Shown: positions 51,833 to 59,992 of the stretch, in pieces
How positions within the stretch are numbered: position 1 is the first letter of the stretch
Layout of the letters: every line of letters begins with the position of its first letter
Source: an uncultured Victivallis sp.
GTDB taxonomy: Bacteria; Verrucomicrobiota; Lentisphaeria; Victivallales; Victivallaceae
Assembly (NCBI GenBank): GCA_944389895.1
Contig: CALXOA010000008.1
Span: 1 to 64,000, forward strand
Reading direction: 5' to 3'
DNA length: 64,000 nt
The notes under the pieces: model-generated
Databases searched by the model: none
Told to the model about the DNA's origin: nothing
Seen by the model: the letters and a program-made list of their open reading frames with translations, nothing else
Made by a program: the position numbers and the translations under genes

Positions 51833-52591
51833 ATGGAAAAAGAGAAGGACCGCTTCGATGAACCGGTCGACAAACTGCCCTTTCTGGAGGCCTCCCACCG
51901 GCCGGAAGAGTTTCAGAAAGAACCCGGCGATTTCCTGATCCTCTTCAAGGGGAACAGCATTACCGCCCACGGCTTCAGCCGGGAGAGCGTGGAAAAGCTC
52001 GGCTGGGATCACCTTTCCGGCATGGCGGCAAGTTCCGCGGAACGTGATTACGTTCACCTCTTTTCCGGCCTTGTCCAGCAGACAATGCCGGGAAGGCGCG
52101 TCCGCATCCTGATCGGCCAGGGCGGCAGACCGGGACTGGTCCTCTCCCATCTGGAGCCGGAACGCCGTCTGGACCCGGATCTGGTGATCGTCCAGAACGG
52201 AGAGCATTGCGCCCATGTGCCTCTGCTTGATGAGTTCCGCCGGGACCATCCGCTCCTCTTGAATACCTTGAAGGAACTTTACCCTCGCGCCCGGATTTTT
52301 TCCGTCGGCGTCTGGAATCCCCGGTGCCGCGAGGAGTTCATCGAGGCCGCCGGCGCCGACTATGCCGCTTCCGCCCGGCAGATCGAAGAGATCCAGCGAT
52401 GTTCCGCCGCCGCGGCCGGGATTCCCTTTGTGCCGGTCTCCGGTTTTGAGAACGATCCGGCCAACAGCGGCAGCGGCAAGGTCGCCCCGGTGCGCTGGCA
52501 CCCCAACGACAACGGAATGCGCTGTTATGCGGAGGCGCTTTTCAACGCCTTTCTGGATCACCGGTCCGCCCGGAGCTCCCGCCCTCAATAG
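51833..52591 (+). CDS. SGNH/GDSL-family hydrolase
   Basis: This 252-aa cytoplasmic hydrolase has the SGNH blocks: Ser42 in [11 protein letters not shown] (GNSIT in place of the usual GDSIT), Gly in GQGGRPG, Asn in VQNGEH and His223 in VRWHPNDNG. The Asp that normally stands three residues before the catalytic His is Val here, so the enzyme may use a Ser-His dyad. Such proteins often remove acetyl groups from oligosaccharides. GGGAG precedes the ATG at 51833; the longer upstream frame is antecedent coding of the previous gene in another frame. It overlaps the convergent pseudopilin gene by 7 bases. Confidence 0.78.
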   Translation: MEKEKDRFDEPVDKLPFLEASHRPEEFQKEPGDFLILFKGNSITAHGFSRESVEKLGWDHLSGMAASSAERDYVHLFSGLVQQTMPGRRVRILIGQGGRPGLVLSHLEPERRLDPDLVIVQNGEHCAHVPLLDEFRRDHPLLLNTLKELYPRARIFSVGVWNPRCREEFIEAAGADYAASARQIEEIQRCSAAAAGIPFVPVSGFENDPANSGSGKVAPVRWHPNDNGMRCYAEALFNAFLDHRSARSSRPQ

Positions 52592-53298
52592 GTGCGCTGT
52601 GCACCGTTTTCAATGATGGTTGTGAAATCCATCGACCGCAGTTCGGCGGAACCGAAACCGCCGGTATGTCCGTCCGCGAATGCGAGGTTCGCCTGTCCGC
52701 TGTGATGGGTGCTGACACCGCCCTGTTCGGCAAACGTGCGCGGATTGAAGGTCCACTCCATGCAACCTTTGTTGGTGCCGGCGGTGATGTAGGTATCGGC
52801 ATACAGAACGATCTCGGTCGGGGCGCGCATTTTGCGCAATGTGTAGAACACCTGATCGGCCGAGACGCCGCCGCCCTTGTTGCCGAAGTCGCCGTGCTTT
52901 TCTTTTTTCATCTCATAATAGGTGTTGTCGAGGTCGAAACGGTAGATTCCATACGTCCGGTAACTCCATTCGGTCGTCACTTTGCCGGGCACGGAAGGAC
53001 AGACCATGATGTTCTGGGAGGCGTAATGGTTGTCGTCGAGAATCCGGCCCCACATATCGGTCATGTAGTCCGTGTTCCGCTGGTGGGTGACAATCCACTC
53101 CGTATTGTCATTGGCGTAGAAGAGTGTTCCCTTCATGATCTGGTTGAGTTGACTGTTGCAGTTGATCTTGTTGGCGGCCTCACGCGCTTTGTTCAGCGCA
53201 GGAAGCAACATGGCCGCCAGAATCGCGATGATCGCTATAACGACCAATAATTCAATCAATGTGAAATGACGGCGGCGGGGAAAAACATGACGAACCAT
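52585..53298 (-). CDS. pseudopilin-type secreted protein with H-X9-DG box
   Basis: This 237-aa protein has an 11-residue basic leader ([11 protein letters not shown]) and the pilin-like helix [20 protein letters not shown] followed by [13 protein letters not shown]. The C-terminal domain carries H-X9-DG ([12 protein letters not shown]). The residue before the helix is His rather than Gly, as unusual as the Phe in the other copy. The ATG at 53298 has GGGAGG about 9 bases upstream and lies 22 bases after the LacI stop, so the regulator and pseudopilin are co-transcribed. It is probably exported and anchored by the helix; assembly into a filament is unproven. Confidence 0.85.
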   Translation of the reverse strand: MVRHVFPRRRHFTLIELLVVIAIIAILAAMLLPALNKAREAANKINCNSQLNQIMKGTLFYANDNTEWIVTHQRNTDYMTDMWGRILDDNHYASQNIMVCPSVPGKVTTEWSYRTYGIYRFDLDNTYYEMKKEKHGDFGNKGGGVSADQVFYTLRKMRAPTEIVLYADTYITAGTNKGCMEWTFNPRTFAEQGGVSTHHSGQANLAFADGHTGGFGSAELRSMDFTTIIENGAQRTY

Positions 53299-53320
53299 TT
53301 GACAACCTCCCTTGTACTGG

Positions 53321-54334
53321 TTAGAAGACATCATAATAGGTATCCGCACATTGACGAAGATAGTATTCACGAACCTTTTCCGGAGTCAGGAAGTAGCCGT
53401 CGAGAATGATGTCCCGCCGGGCGCCGTCGGATTTCTCAATCATCTCAATCATCCGGGCAACCTGAAGTTCGATCCTCTCCCGGAAGGGATCGACCAGGGC
53501 GCCGAGACACCCGGAATCGGGAAGAATGTAATCAAACGGCAATGTATACGGGTAGATGAAATCCGGCCGGAACGCGATCGACTGCTCGCGCAGATAGGCC
53601 AGCAGATTCTGGATGATGTCGTTGGAGAGCGTGAACACCGCCGGGATGCCGCTTTTCAGGAACTTGACGATGCTTTCCCGGATGGAGGAACGCAGCGGCA
53701 CATGGAGAAACGGCGTCACCGTGATCCCGTATTCCGCAGCCAGTTCTTCATAGAACGGCCGTTGGTAGTTGGATTCGCTGGTAATGATGCCGACCCGGTC
53801 GTGCCCGTGTTCGTGAAAGACCCGGAACGCTTCCCGGATCCCGCCCCGCCAGTTGACGGAGAGCGTATTGAAAAGATTTCCCCTCCCGGAAGTCAACAGC
53901 AGGGGGAAGTTCATCTCGTGGAGTCGGCGGGCAATTGCCGACTCCGGATTGAGTCCGACGTGGTAGATGACCCCCTCGTTCTGGAGATTGACCAGATTTT
54001 CCAGAGCCTTCTCCTCCTCTTCGGGAGCATAATTGGTGATCTCGATATTCAGCTTGTAATTGTATTTCTTGACCTCGTTGAGCAACGCATGGGCGCAGCA
54101 TGCCTGGGTGTGCCCTGAGATCTTGCCGATCACCAGCCCGATCGACCATGTTCGCCCGGTCCGCAACGCCCGGGCCGCCTGATTCGACTGGTAATTCAGC
54201 TTCCGGGCGGCCCGGCGAATGCGCGCCTGCAATGCCGGACTGACGTGGTTGAGCTGCTTCCCATTAATCACACGTGAAACCGCCATGCAGTTGCAACCGG
54301 CCTCACGGGCAACATCCTTCAATGTGACTCTCAT
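53321..54334 (-). CDS. LacI-family regulator, co-transcribed with a pseudopilin
   Basis: This 337-aa regulator has an N-terminal LacI HTH ([24 protein letters not shown]), the hinge helix ([15 protein letters not shown]) and a periplasmic-binding-like effector domain. The turn between HTH helices has the uncommon residues GCNCM. GGAGAAAC precedes the ATG. A consensus promoter and an 18-bp operator lie immediately upstream, and a second, matching operator lies downstream of the divergent promoter. It probably represses both itself with the pseudopilin and the 1297-aa gene until its sugar ligand appears. Confidence 0.93.
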   Translation of the reverse strand: MRVTLKDVAREAGCNCMAVSRVINGKQLNHVSPALQARIRRAARKLNYQSNQAARALRTGRTWSIGLVIGKISGHTQACCAHALLNEVKKYNYKLNIEITNYAPEEEEKALENLVNLQNEGVIYHVGLNPESAIARRLHEMNFPLLLTSGRGNLFNTLSVNWRGGIREAFRVFHEHGHDRVGIITSESNYQRPFYEELAAEYGITVTPFLHVPLRSSIRESIVKFLKSGIPAVFTLSNDIIQNLLAYLREQSIAFRPDFIYPYTLPFDYILPDSGCLGALVDPFRERIELQVARMIEMIEKSDGARRDIILDGYFLTPEKVREYYLRQCADTYYDVF

Positions 54335-54351
54335 GTTTCTCCGCGTTCATT

Positions 54352-54369
54352 ATGGTTATCGTAAACCAT
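54352..54369. promoter_or_regulatory. LacI-type operator O1 at the regulator start site
   Basis: On the minus strand the site reads ATGGTTTACGATAACCAT, an 18-bp imperfect palindrome centred on CG as in LacI-family operators. It covers the predicted transcription start of the regulator gene and matches O2 at 13 of 18 positions. Confidence 0.68.
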
Positions 54370-54373
54370 GTTA

Positions 54374-54402
54374 ATTATACCATAAAAAGGAGCAAATGTC
54401 AA
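54374..54402 (-). promoter_or_regulatory. consensus promoter of the LacI-pseudopilin unit
   Basis: On the minus strand perfect TTGACA (54397-54402), a 17-base spacer and perfect TATAAT (54374-54379) preceded by TGG form the best promoter in the window. Such a strong promoter next to O1 suggests it is normally held down by the encoded repressor. Confidence 0.85.
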
Positions 54403-54441
54403 TACTTCCATGTTAAAAAAATATTTTTTCGCTTTTTCCTC

Positions 54442-54470
54442 TTGAAAATCATCTGATTTTGATTTATACT
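54442..54470 (+). promoter_or_regulatory. promoter of the 1297-aa gene
   Basis: TTGAAA (54442-54447), a 17-base spacer and TATACT (54465-54470) face right. Operator O2 begins about 12 bases after the -10, placed to block initiation or early elongation. Confidence 0.72.
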
Positions 54471-54481
54471 TAAACAAACGA

Positions 54482-54499
54482 ACGGATAACGTTATCCAT
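54482..54499. promoter_or_regulatory. LacI-type operator O2 downstream of the 1297-aa gene promoter
   Basis: ACGGATAACGTTATCCAT has a perfect 14-bp palindromic core (54484-54497) centred on CG. Its centre is 130 bp from the centre of O1, so a tetrameric repressor could bridge both. Confidence 0.72.
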
Positions 54500-54524
54500 A
54501 ACCATTCAGCAGAGGAGCGAGAAA

Positions 54525-57500
54525 ATGAGAAATCGATTCCTGGCCGTCGTCCTGTTGCTCGCAGTTTCCGGAGTTGCTGCCGACACCCCTCCGGATCTGA
54601 AATTGACTCCGGAAATTCCGAACCGGACGCTTCCATATCCGAAACGAAGTCACGCCCAGCACAAACTCTCCTTTGCCTGCCGGAGCACCGATGGAGCCAC
54701 TCTCGCCGTAGGAATGCGAATCAGGGGAGAAAACGATCTCCGGATAAAATCGATCAAAATTCCGGCTGATCCGCTGTTTCAGACCGTCGTTCTCGGACTG
54801 GACACCGATTTTCGCCTGGCCGACGCTTTCTGGGAGATCGAAGAGATCACGTTCCGGGTGGAAGAGGGCGCCGCGGAAGTCCGCGAAGTGCGGGTCGCCT
54901 CGCAGGCGGAATTGTCTGGTGCGGCGAAATTCCTGGTGATCCCGCCGGAAAACCGCGCCCTCCCCGCAGAACACGCCGATCTCTGCCGGGTCTATTTCGA
55001 TTTTGACAATCTCGACGCGGTTCCCCACTTCAACGGAGCTCCGGACCCGGTTCCCTATCAGGGGTTCCGGGATCGGCTTCTGGAAGGGAGCGAGAGTGTG
55101 ATCCGCCGTGTGGACACCCCGGAGGAAGCGGACGTAATCGTCTATTCCCGCGCCCGGGCCGGAGTGAATCCGGCCGTAGTGACGGAGCTGAACAAGGGGA
55201 AGCGACTGGTGCTCTACGGCCTCCCGGCCGATCCGGAAATCGCGGCTCTGGCTCCGATCCGGCTGACTCCGCTCACCCACACCGATTTCCCGGAACGCGG
55301 CAAATTGAAAATTCTGGCGGAAGAACACTACCTATTCTCCGATGCCCTCCCCCGGCCGGGTGCTGATTACGGCCGCTATTTCAAGGCGGAGGCGACCGAC
55401 GGCGGCCGGGTGCTGGCGACCAACGAAAGAGGCGAACCGGCGGTGGTGGAAAAGGGCAATGTTCTGCATTTCGCCGGAGGCGTCGGGACCGCCCTGCTGG
55501 ATAACGGTCCGTGGTACGACCTCACCCTGCTGCGGGCCGTTCTCGGGAACGATCCGGCAAAACGCGAACGGCTCCGGGAGGCCGGAGAGACCCGCCGGTC
55601 CCGGGAAAGACAACAGGAAACCGCACTGATCAACTCGCTGCCGGGGCGGACCGGTGACCACTGGCATGTCGGCGTCTCACGCGACAACTTCGGCCGTTTC
55701 GGCAGGGAGATCGGGGAAGGACTGCTCACCGCCCGGCTGGAAAACGATCTGACGGTGATGAACGGAGAACAGTTCTTCCGCTTCGAATTTTCTGAAAAAA
55801 GGCCGGAGTTCCCGATCGTGGACTGGCAGGTTTCGGTCGTGGAGGGAAAGATCACGCTGCCGACTGGGGCCGAAGACCCGACCCGGCTCTGGAGCGGCGA
55901 AGGGTGCGTCGAATACACCGCCGATATCGTATTCGACCCGGCGTGGCGGAAACGGAAACTGAGCTTCGAAGTGGACAAGGGCATCGACGACACGGATGTG
56001 GTCACTCTGAACGGAGTTCTGATCGGTCGTACCGATACGGACACTCCGAACTACTGGGTAGCGCCGCGCCGCTATGAAATTCCGGAGGAGATCGTCCGCT
56101 GGAATGAACCGAACCGGCTCTCCGTCAAGGTTGCCAACCTGCGCGGCGACGCCGGTTTCGGCAGCCGGCCGCTGCTCCGGGTGGGCGAAGAACAGGAAAC
56201 TCTGCCGACTCTGGCGGTCACCCGAGCCGACTGGGTGGGCAAGGAGTACCGCATCCGGAGCGGCGAATCCGACGACCGTGTCATCCTGTCATTGCTGACA
56301 CCGTTCACCCGGTTTGAACTGAGTCGCGAGAACATCCTGATGACGCTCGAAGAACGAACCGCTCAATACGCCGCGTGGTCCACGCCGCGGGGAATCCGTA
56401 TCGTTCCGTTGTCCGGCGACTTTTTCGACCGGGAGCGTGACGGAGAGTGGAATGCCCCCTGGCTGCTCCTCTTCCGCAAGAACTGGAGCCGTGGCAGACC
56501 TCTTCTGCTGGTCTTCGAAAAACAGCCGGAGAAGCTGGAAGCGCTCCGGAACGGCAATTACGTCACCGGAATCGAATTTCATCGCAAAGGCGGTCTGGGG
56601 ACCATCGCCGCCGGTTGGCCCTGGGGCGTTACGCCGGTTCGTGCCGACCGCTGGGTGAAGGGATTGCCGCCGGAAACGGTTGAAAAGATTCATCAGAGCC
56701 TCGACCTCGCGCTCCATTTCCCGGTCGGATGCGATGAGATCTTCCGGATCGATCGGGAGAAACAACAGATCGAAGTACGCAATCGTTTCCGTTTCCGCCC
56801 ACTTGCAACCCGGTGGAATACGCCGACCCGGCCTTTCGTGTTCCTGCCCCCCCTGATCGGACTGGCGCTTCGGGAAAAACTGAATATCGTCGAAGTTCCC
56901 GGAGAACCGACCGACTTTGCAATCAACGCAACCCACGGCCCCCTGCTGGGGAAACGGGGAACCGACACCATCGGTTACCTGCTGCCGCTGCCGCGGGAAC
57001 GTGAGTTCACTCCGGTCAACGTTCTGGCCGATCCGGAACTGCACCGGCTGATGGATGACGCCGCAGCTCAGGGATTTCACTGGAGCTGGGGCGGACTCGG
57101 AGTCAATGAGTTGACCCCGGAATTTCCAAACGGGAAAAAGCCTTACCCCGACAACACCAACATCGGTTTCTTCGGCTGGCATCTGGGACTGGGTTCCGCC
57201 CTGCAGGGCTACTGCTTCCTCAATCCGGAAAACCGGGCCAGACTCGGCGCCAGGCTCGGCAACCGTTATCTCGCGCCGTTCGAACTCTACCAGTACAAAG
57301 CCTTCAGCCGTTTCCGGGAGGAGCCCTTCAGCGGAATCCGCTATACGATTCTCTTCCCGAGCACCCGCGAGCTGAGCACCAATTTCACCCCCGGGTACGG
57401 TTCGACCCTCTTCTTCGCAGACTGCAACGAGGCGGCGACCTTCATGGCCTGGATCGCCCGGCAGCTCGGAGACCTCCATGGTCATGCCGGTTTCATCCGG

Positions 57501-58418
57501 TCCAACTGGAGCGCCCTGCGTGAAGGGATGCGGTTCAGCTGGTGCATGAATGACTGGAGTTATCTCTCCGGCAGCCTCAGTGACAACGGCGGCGGCGCGT
57601 GGATTGACATGCTCAATGCCGAATATGCCGGAATGATCGCCTTCGCCGGACTTGCACGAATTGCAGGAGATTCCGAAACGGTGGATCAGAGTCTCTATCG
57701 CGCCGCTCGACGGGCAATTCCGACCCTGGTGCGCTTTCGGGCGGCCGATTATCTGAAAAGCTCCCGCCCCGATCTCGATCTCCAGGATGTCATCGTTGTC
57801 GGCTTCCATGAGAGCGGAATCAAATACTTCCAGACACCACTCTCCCCCAAAGACGGGAACTTCGTCAAAGGATACTACTTTCTGGACTTCTCCCGCGGCG
57901 TTCCCGGTCCGACGCTGGATCTTTACCGGCAATATGTGATGCCGGAATACCGCAAGTACATGGATCATCAGGTGATGCCGGTCGTAACCACCACCGGCGG
58001 AGAAACTCTGCTGAAAGCCTCCGGGCTGCGGGAACCGATCTTCTTCGCTGGAGGGGAATGGCCCTTCCGGAAATGGGTCGATACGATCTACGCTCAGAAC
58101 AAAACCGCACTCAGTCACGACGTGTGGGGAATCGAACTGGCCGCGTTCTTCAGCCCGATCCTGTGGCGCCAATACGGCAGAATCTCCATTGCCGAAGCCT
58201 CCGGAATCGATCTCCGGAGCGCAGATTACGATCCCGGAACCGGAACACTGCACATGAGGCTGACGGCGGATCAGGGAGCTTCGCTCGCCATCGCCGCCGA
58301 CCTCCCGGTGAAGGAGGTACAGATCAACAACCGCACCGTCACGCTCTCCGGCCGGCAGGAGTTGATCCACCTGCCGGTGGATGGCGAGACCCGGGAAATC
58401 AATATTCAATTTCAGTGA
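54525..58418 (+). CDS. giant secreted protein of unknown family, carbohydrate-active features
   Basis: This 1297-aa exported protein has a signal peptide (MRNRFLAVVLLLAVSGVAA). Residues 20-145 form a beta domain. Residues about 150-330 look like an alpha/beta (GATase1- or flavodoxin-like) domain (ADVIVYSRARAGVN, KGKRLVLYGLP). Residues 440-560 resemble the galactose-binding jelly roll of GH2 enzymes (VEYTADIVFDPAWRKRKLSFEVDKG). The C-terminal 500 residues contain helical stretches (WSWGGLGVNELTPEFPNG, FADCNEAATFMAWIARQLGD, WCMNDWSYLSGSLSDNGGGAW) that could be an (alpha/alpha) toroid. I do not recognise the family. GAGGAG precedes the ATG. It is under the LacI-type operator O2 and followed 8 bases later by a small secreted gene. 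Confidence 0.7.
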   Translation: MRNRFLAVVLLLAVSGVAADTPPDLKLTPEIPNRTLPYPKRSHAQHKLSFACRSTDGATLAVGMRIRGENDLRIKSIKIPADPLFQTVVLGLDTDFRLADAFWEIEEITFRVEEGAAEVREVRVASQAELSGAAKFLVIPPENRALPAEHADLCRVYFDFDNLDAVPHFNGAPDPVPYQGFRDRLLEGSESVIRRVDTPEEADVIVYSRARAGVNPAVVTELNKGKRLVLYGLPADPEIAALAPIRLTPLTHTDFPERGKLKILAEEHYLFSDALPRPGADYGRYFKAEATDGGRVLATNERGEPAVVEKGNVLHFAGGVGTALLDNGPWYDLTLLRAVLGNDPAKRERLREAGETRRSRERQQETALINSLPGRTGDHWHVGVSRDNFGRFGREIGEGLLTARLENDLTVMNGEQFFRFEFSEKRPEFPIVDWQVSVVEGKITLPTGAEDPTRLWSGEGCVEYTADIVFDPAWRKRKLSFEVDKGIDDTDVVTLNGVLIGRTDTDTPNYWVAPRRYEIPEEIVRWNEPNRLSVKVANLRGDAGFGSRPLLRVGEEQETLPTLAVTRADWVGKEYRIRSGESDDRVILSLLTPFTRFELSRENILMTLEERTAQYAAWSTPRGIRIVPLSGDFFDRERDGEWNAPWLLLFRKNWSRGRPLLLVFEKQPEKLEALRNGNYVTGIEFHRKGGLGTIAAGWPWGVTPVRADRWVKGLPPETVEKIHQSLDLALHFPVGCDEIFRIDREKQQIEVRNRFRFRPLATRWNTPTRPFVFLPPLIGLALREKLNIVEVPGEPTDFAINATHGPLLGKRGTDTIGYLLPLPREREFTPVNVLADPELHRLMDDAAAQGFHWSWGGLGVNELTPEFPNGKKPYPDNTNIGFFGWHLGLGSALQGYCFLNPENRARLGARLGNRYLAPFELYQYKAFSRFREEPFSGIRYTILFPSTRELSTNFTPGYGSTLFFADCNEAATFMAWIARQLGDLHGHAGFIRSNWSALREGMRFSWCMNDWSYLSGSLSDNGGGAWIDMLNAEYAGMIAFAGLARIAGDSETVDQSLYRAARRAIPTLVRFRAADYLKSSRPDLDLQDVIVVGFHESGIKYFQTPLSPKDGNFVKGYYFLDFSRGVPGPTLDLYRQYVMPEYRKYMDHQVMPVVTTTGGETLLKASGLREPIFFAGGEWPFRKWVDTIYAQNKTALSHDVWGIELAAFFSPILWRQYGRISIAEASGIDLRSADYDPGTGTLHMRLTADQGASLAIAADLPVKEVQINNRTVTLSGRQELIHLPVDGETREINIQFQ

Positions 58419-58426
58419 GGTGAAAC

Positions 58427-58933
58427 ATGTTTTTCAGGACAATTGCCTTCTCCCTGTTGTTTCTGACCGTCCAGGCGTATGCGGCCGAGGAGGCTGACGA
58501 TTCCGACATTCTGTTCCGGAACCCGTTCCACACCGCCTTCCGGGAGTTTGACGGGAAGGGCGCGACGGCTGAAATCGTCGATCTGGAAGACGGCAGGGCA
58601 CTCAAGATCACCGGAGGAGGACTCAGCAGGTGGCTGGATCTTCCGGAGGGGGAAACCGTCCTCTTCTCGGTGATGATCCGGACCGAAAACGTCACCCGCA
58701 ATCCGCCCGGCAACCACTGGTTCGGCGCAGTCTGGAAGGCGATGGTTCAGATCGACGGGAAAAACACCTGGCCCGGCGCTCCGGCCACCGTCGGAACCAC
58801 GCCGTGGCACCGCGTCTCCTTCAAGGTCGATGTTCCGCTGGGGAAGAAAGTTTCCGCCCGGATCGGGCTGGGACTCGACAGCGCAACCGGAACAGTCTAC
58901 TACAGAGATCTGACGGTCCGGCTGCTGAAATAG
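58427..58933 (+). CDS. small secreted beta-sandwich protein (CBM-like)
   Basis: This 168-aa protein has a signal peptide (MFFRTIAFSLLFLTVQAYAA) and one beta-sandwich domain. Stretches such as FSVMIRTENVTRN, PWHRVSFKVDVP and TGTVYYRDLTVRLLK have the pattern of CBM4/9-like modules, as also seen at the end of the 911-aa glycosidase. It may bind the polymer attacked by the upstream giant protein, with which it is surely co-transcribed (8-base gap, ribosome site GAGGTGA). It is convergent with ftsQ, 20 bases apart. No family assigned. Confidence 0.7.
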   Translation: MFFRTIAFSLLFLTVQAYAAEEADDSDILFRNPFHTAFREFDGKGATAEIVDLEDGRALKITGGGLSRWLDLPEGETVLFSVMIRTENVTRNPPGNHWFGAVWKAMVQIDGKNTWPGAPATVGTTPWHRVSFKVDVPLGKKVSARIGLGLDSATGTVYYRDLTVRLLK

Positions 58934-58953
58934 CCGCGACACTGCGACCGGCT

Positions 58954-59775
58954 TCAGTTGATGATTACGTAACCGTCGTATCGCAGATCGAAATTTCCGC
59001 GAGAATCGCCGCGCTGGGCGGCCTGAATGATCGCACTCTGCAAAGCTTCCAGCAGAAACGTGAAATCTCCGTCGTGCGGCATCAACACCTTGCAGCTCTT
59101 CTGATCGCGGTAACTCATGTAAAATTCGAGCTTCTGCGGATGACGCATGCTGACCGCCTTGATCGTGATATCCGGAAAGCTGCGCACCGTGAGCATGATC
59201 AGCTCCAGCGCCGGCCGCAGCATTTCAAGCTCCATACCGGCGGCAAGCGTCCCCGTCGTCCGGAAGAAGATCACCGGCAACGGCGTCGATACGTTCATCG
59301 ATTCGTTACGCGGCATCACCAGCGCGGTCTCGTCGATCACCCATGGAGACCAGACGCTGCCCAGAACCGCACGCGGGATACGCTCAACCACCTTCAGTTG
59401 AAGTGTATCCGGCAACACCCGGATCACCTCTCCGCTCTCAATACTCGGAATCGCTTCGAGGCGGCGGCGCAACTCCCCGGGACGCAGCCGGAACAGATTG
59501 TCTCCGAGCCGGATGCCGAGCCGGCCGGCCAGCTCGCCCGACCGCTCCTGCCAATATCCGCCGGAAAGCACTTCGATCGAGCGGAGATTGAACCGTGCAT
59601 TCCCGGTGAAGAGCAACCGCTTCAGCCCGAATACGCCGAACAGCACCGCGCCGCCGGCCGCCAGCAACACCAGCAGCACGACCAGAACGCGCAGAAACTT
59701 CTCCCGGTTGCTGCGCACACCGGCGATGTTCTTGGCCGGAATTTTTTTCACAGTGCTGTTTTTCGAAACCGCCAT
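58954..59775 (-). CDS. ftsQ: FtsQ/DivIB-type cell division protein
   Basis: This 273-aa protein has a basic cytosolic tail, one membrane helix (about 29-50) and a periplasmic POTRA domain (FNLRSIEVLSGGYWQERSGELAGRLGIRLGDNLFRL, then IPSIESGEVIRVLPDTLQLKVVERIPRAVL), followed by a beta domain. This is the FtsQ layout, linking early and late divisome proteins. Sequence in the C-terminal domain is divergent. It is away from the usual ftsA/ftsZ/ddl neighbours, at least on its 3' side. A GGGACA ribosome site precedes the ATG. Confidence 0.8.
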   Translation of the reverse strand: MAVSKNSTVKKIPAKNIAGVRSNREKFLRVLVVLLVLLAAGGAVLFGVFGLKRLLFTGNARFNLRSIEVLSGGYWQERSGELAGRLGIRLGDNLFRLRPGELRRRLEAIPSIESGEVIRVLPDTLQLKVVERIPRAVLGSVWSPWVIDETALVMPRNESMNVSTPLPVIFFRTTGTLAAGMELEMLRPALELIMLTVRSFPDITIKAVSMRHPQKLEFYMSYRDQKSCKVLMPHDGDFTFLLEALQSAIIQAAQRGDSRGNFDLRYDGYVIIN

Positions 59776-59953
59776 CTTGTCCCGTCGGATGTTGAAATTG
59801 AAAGCCCGTGTCTGTAATATAGACCAAACCCGCCGTTTTTAAACTCCGCCCGCGGAAAAAATCACGGAAAAAGCACTTCCCGGAAACAAACCGCCCGGAG
59901 GAAGTTTTCCGGAATAAAATTCCGCCGACAGCCGTGCAAAAACTTGACGCCTG

Positions 59954-59962
59954 TGGTATATT
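59954..59962 (+). promoter_or_regulatory. extended -10 promoter of uvrA
   Basis: TGG followed by TATATT (59957-59962) forms an extended -10; no good -35 is properly spaced, although TTGACG lies at 59944. The 217-base gap between ftsQ and uvrA shows no other gene. I found no convincing SOS box. Confidence 0.4.
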
Positions 59963-59992
59963 ATCCGGAATGAAAAACAAGGATATCCACTC

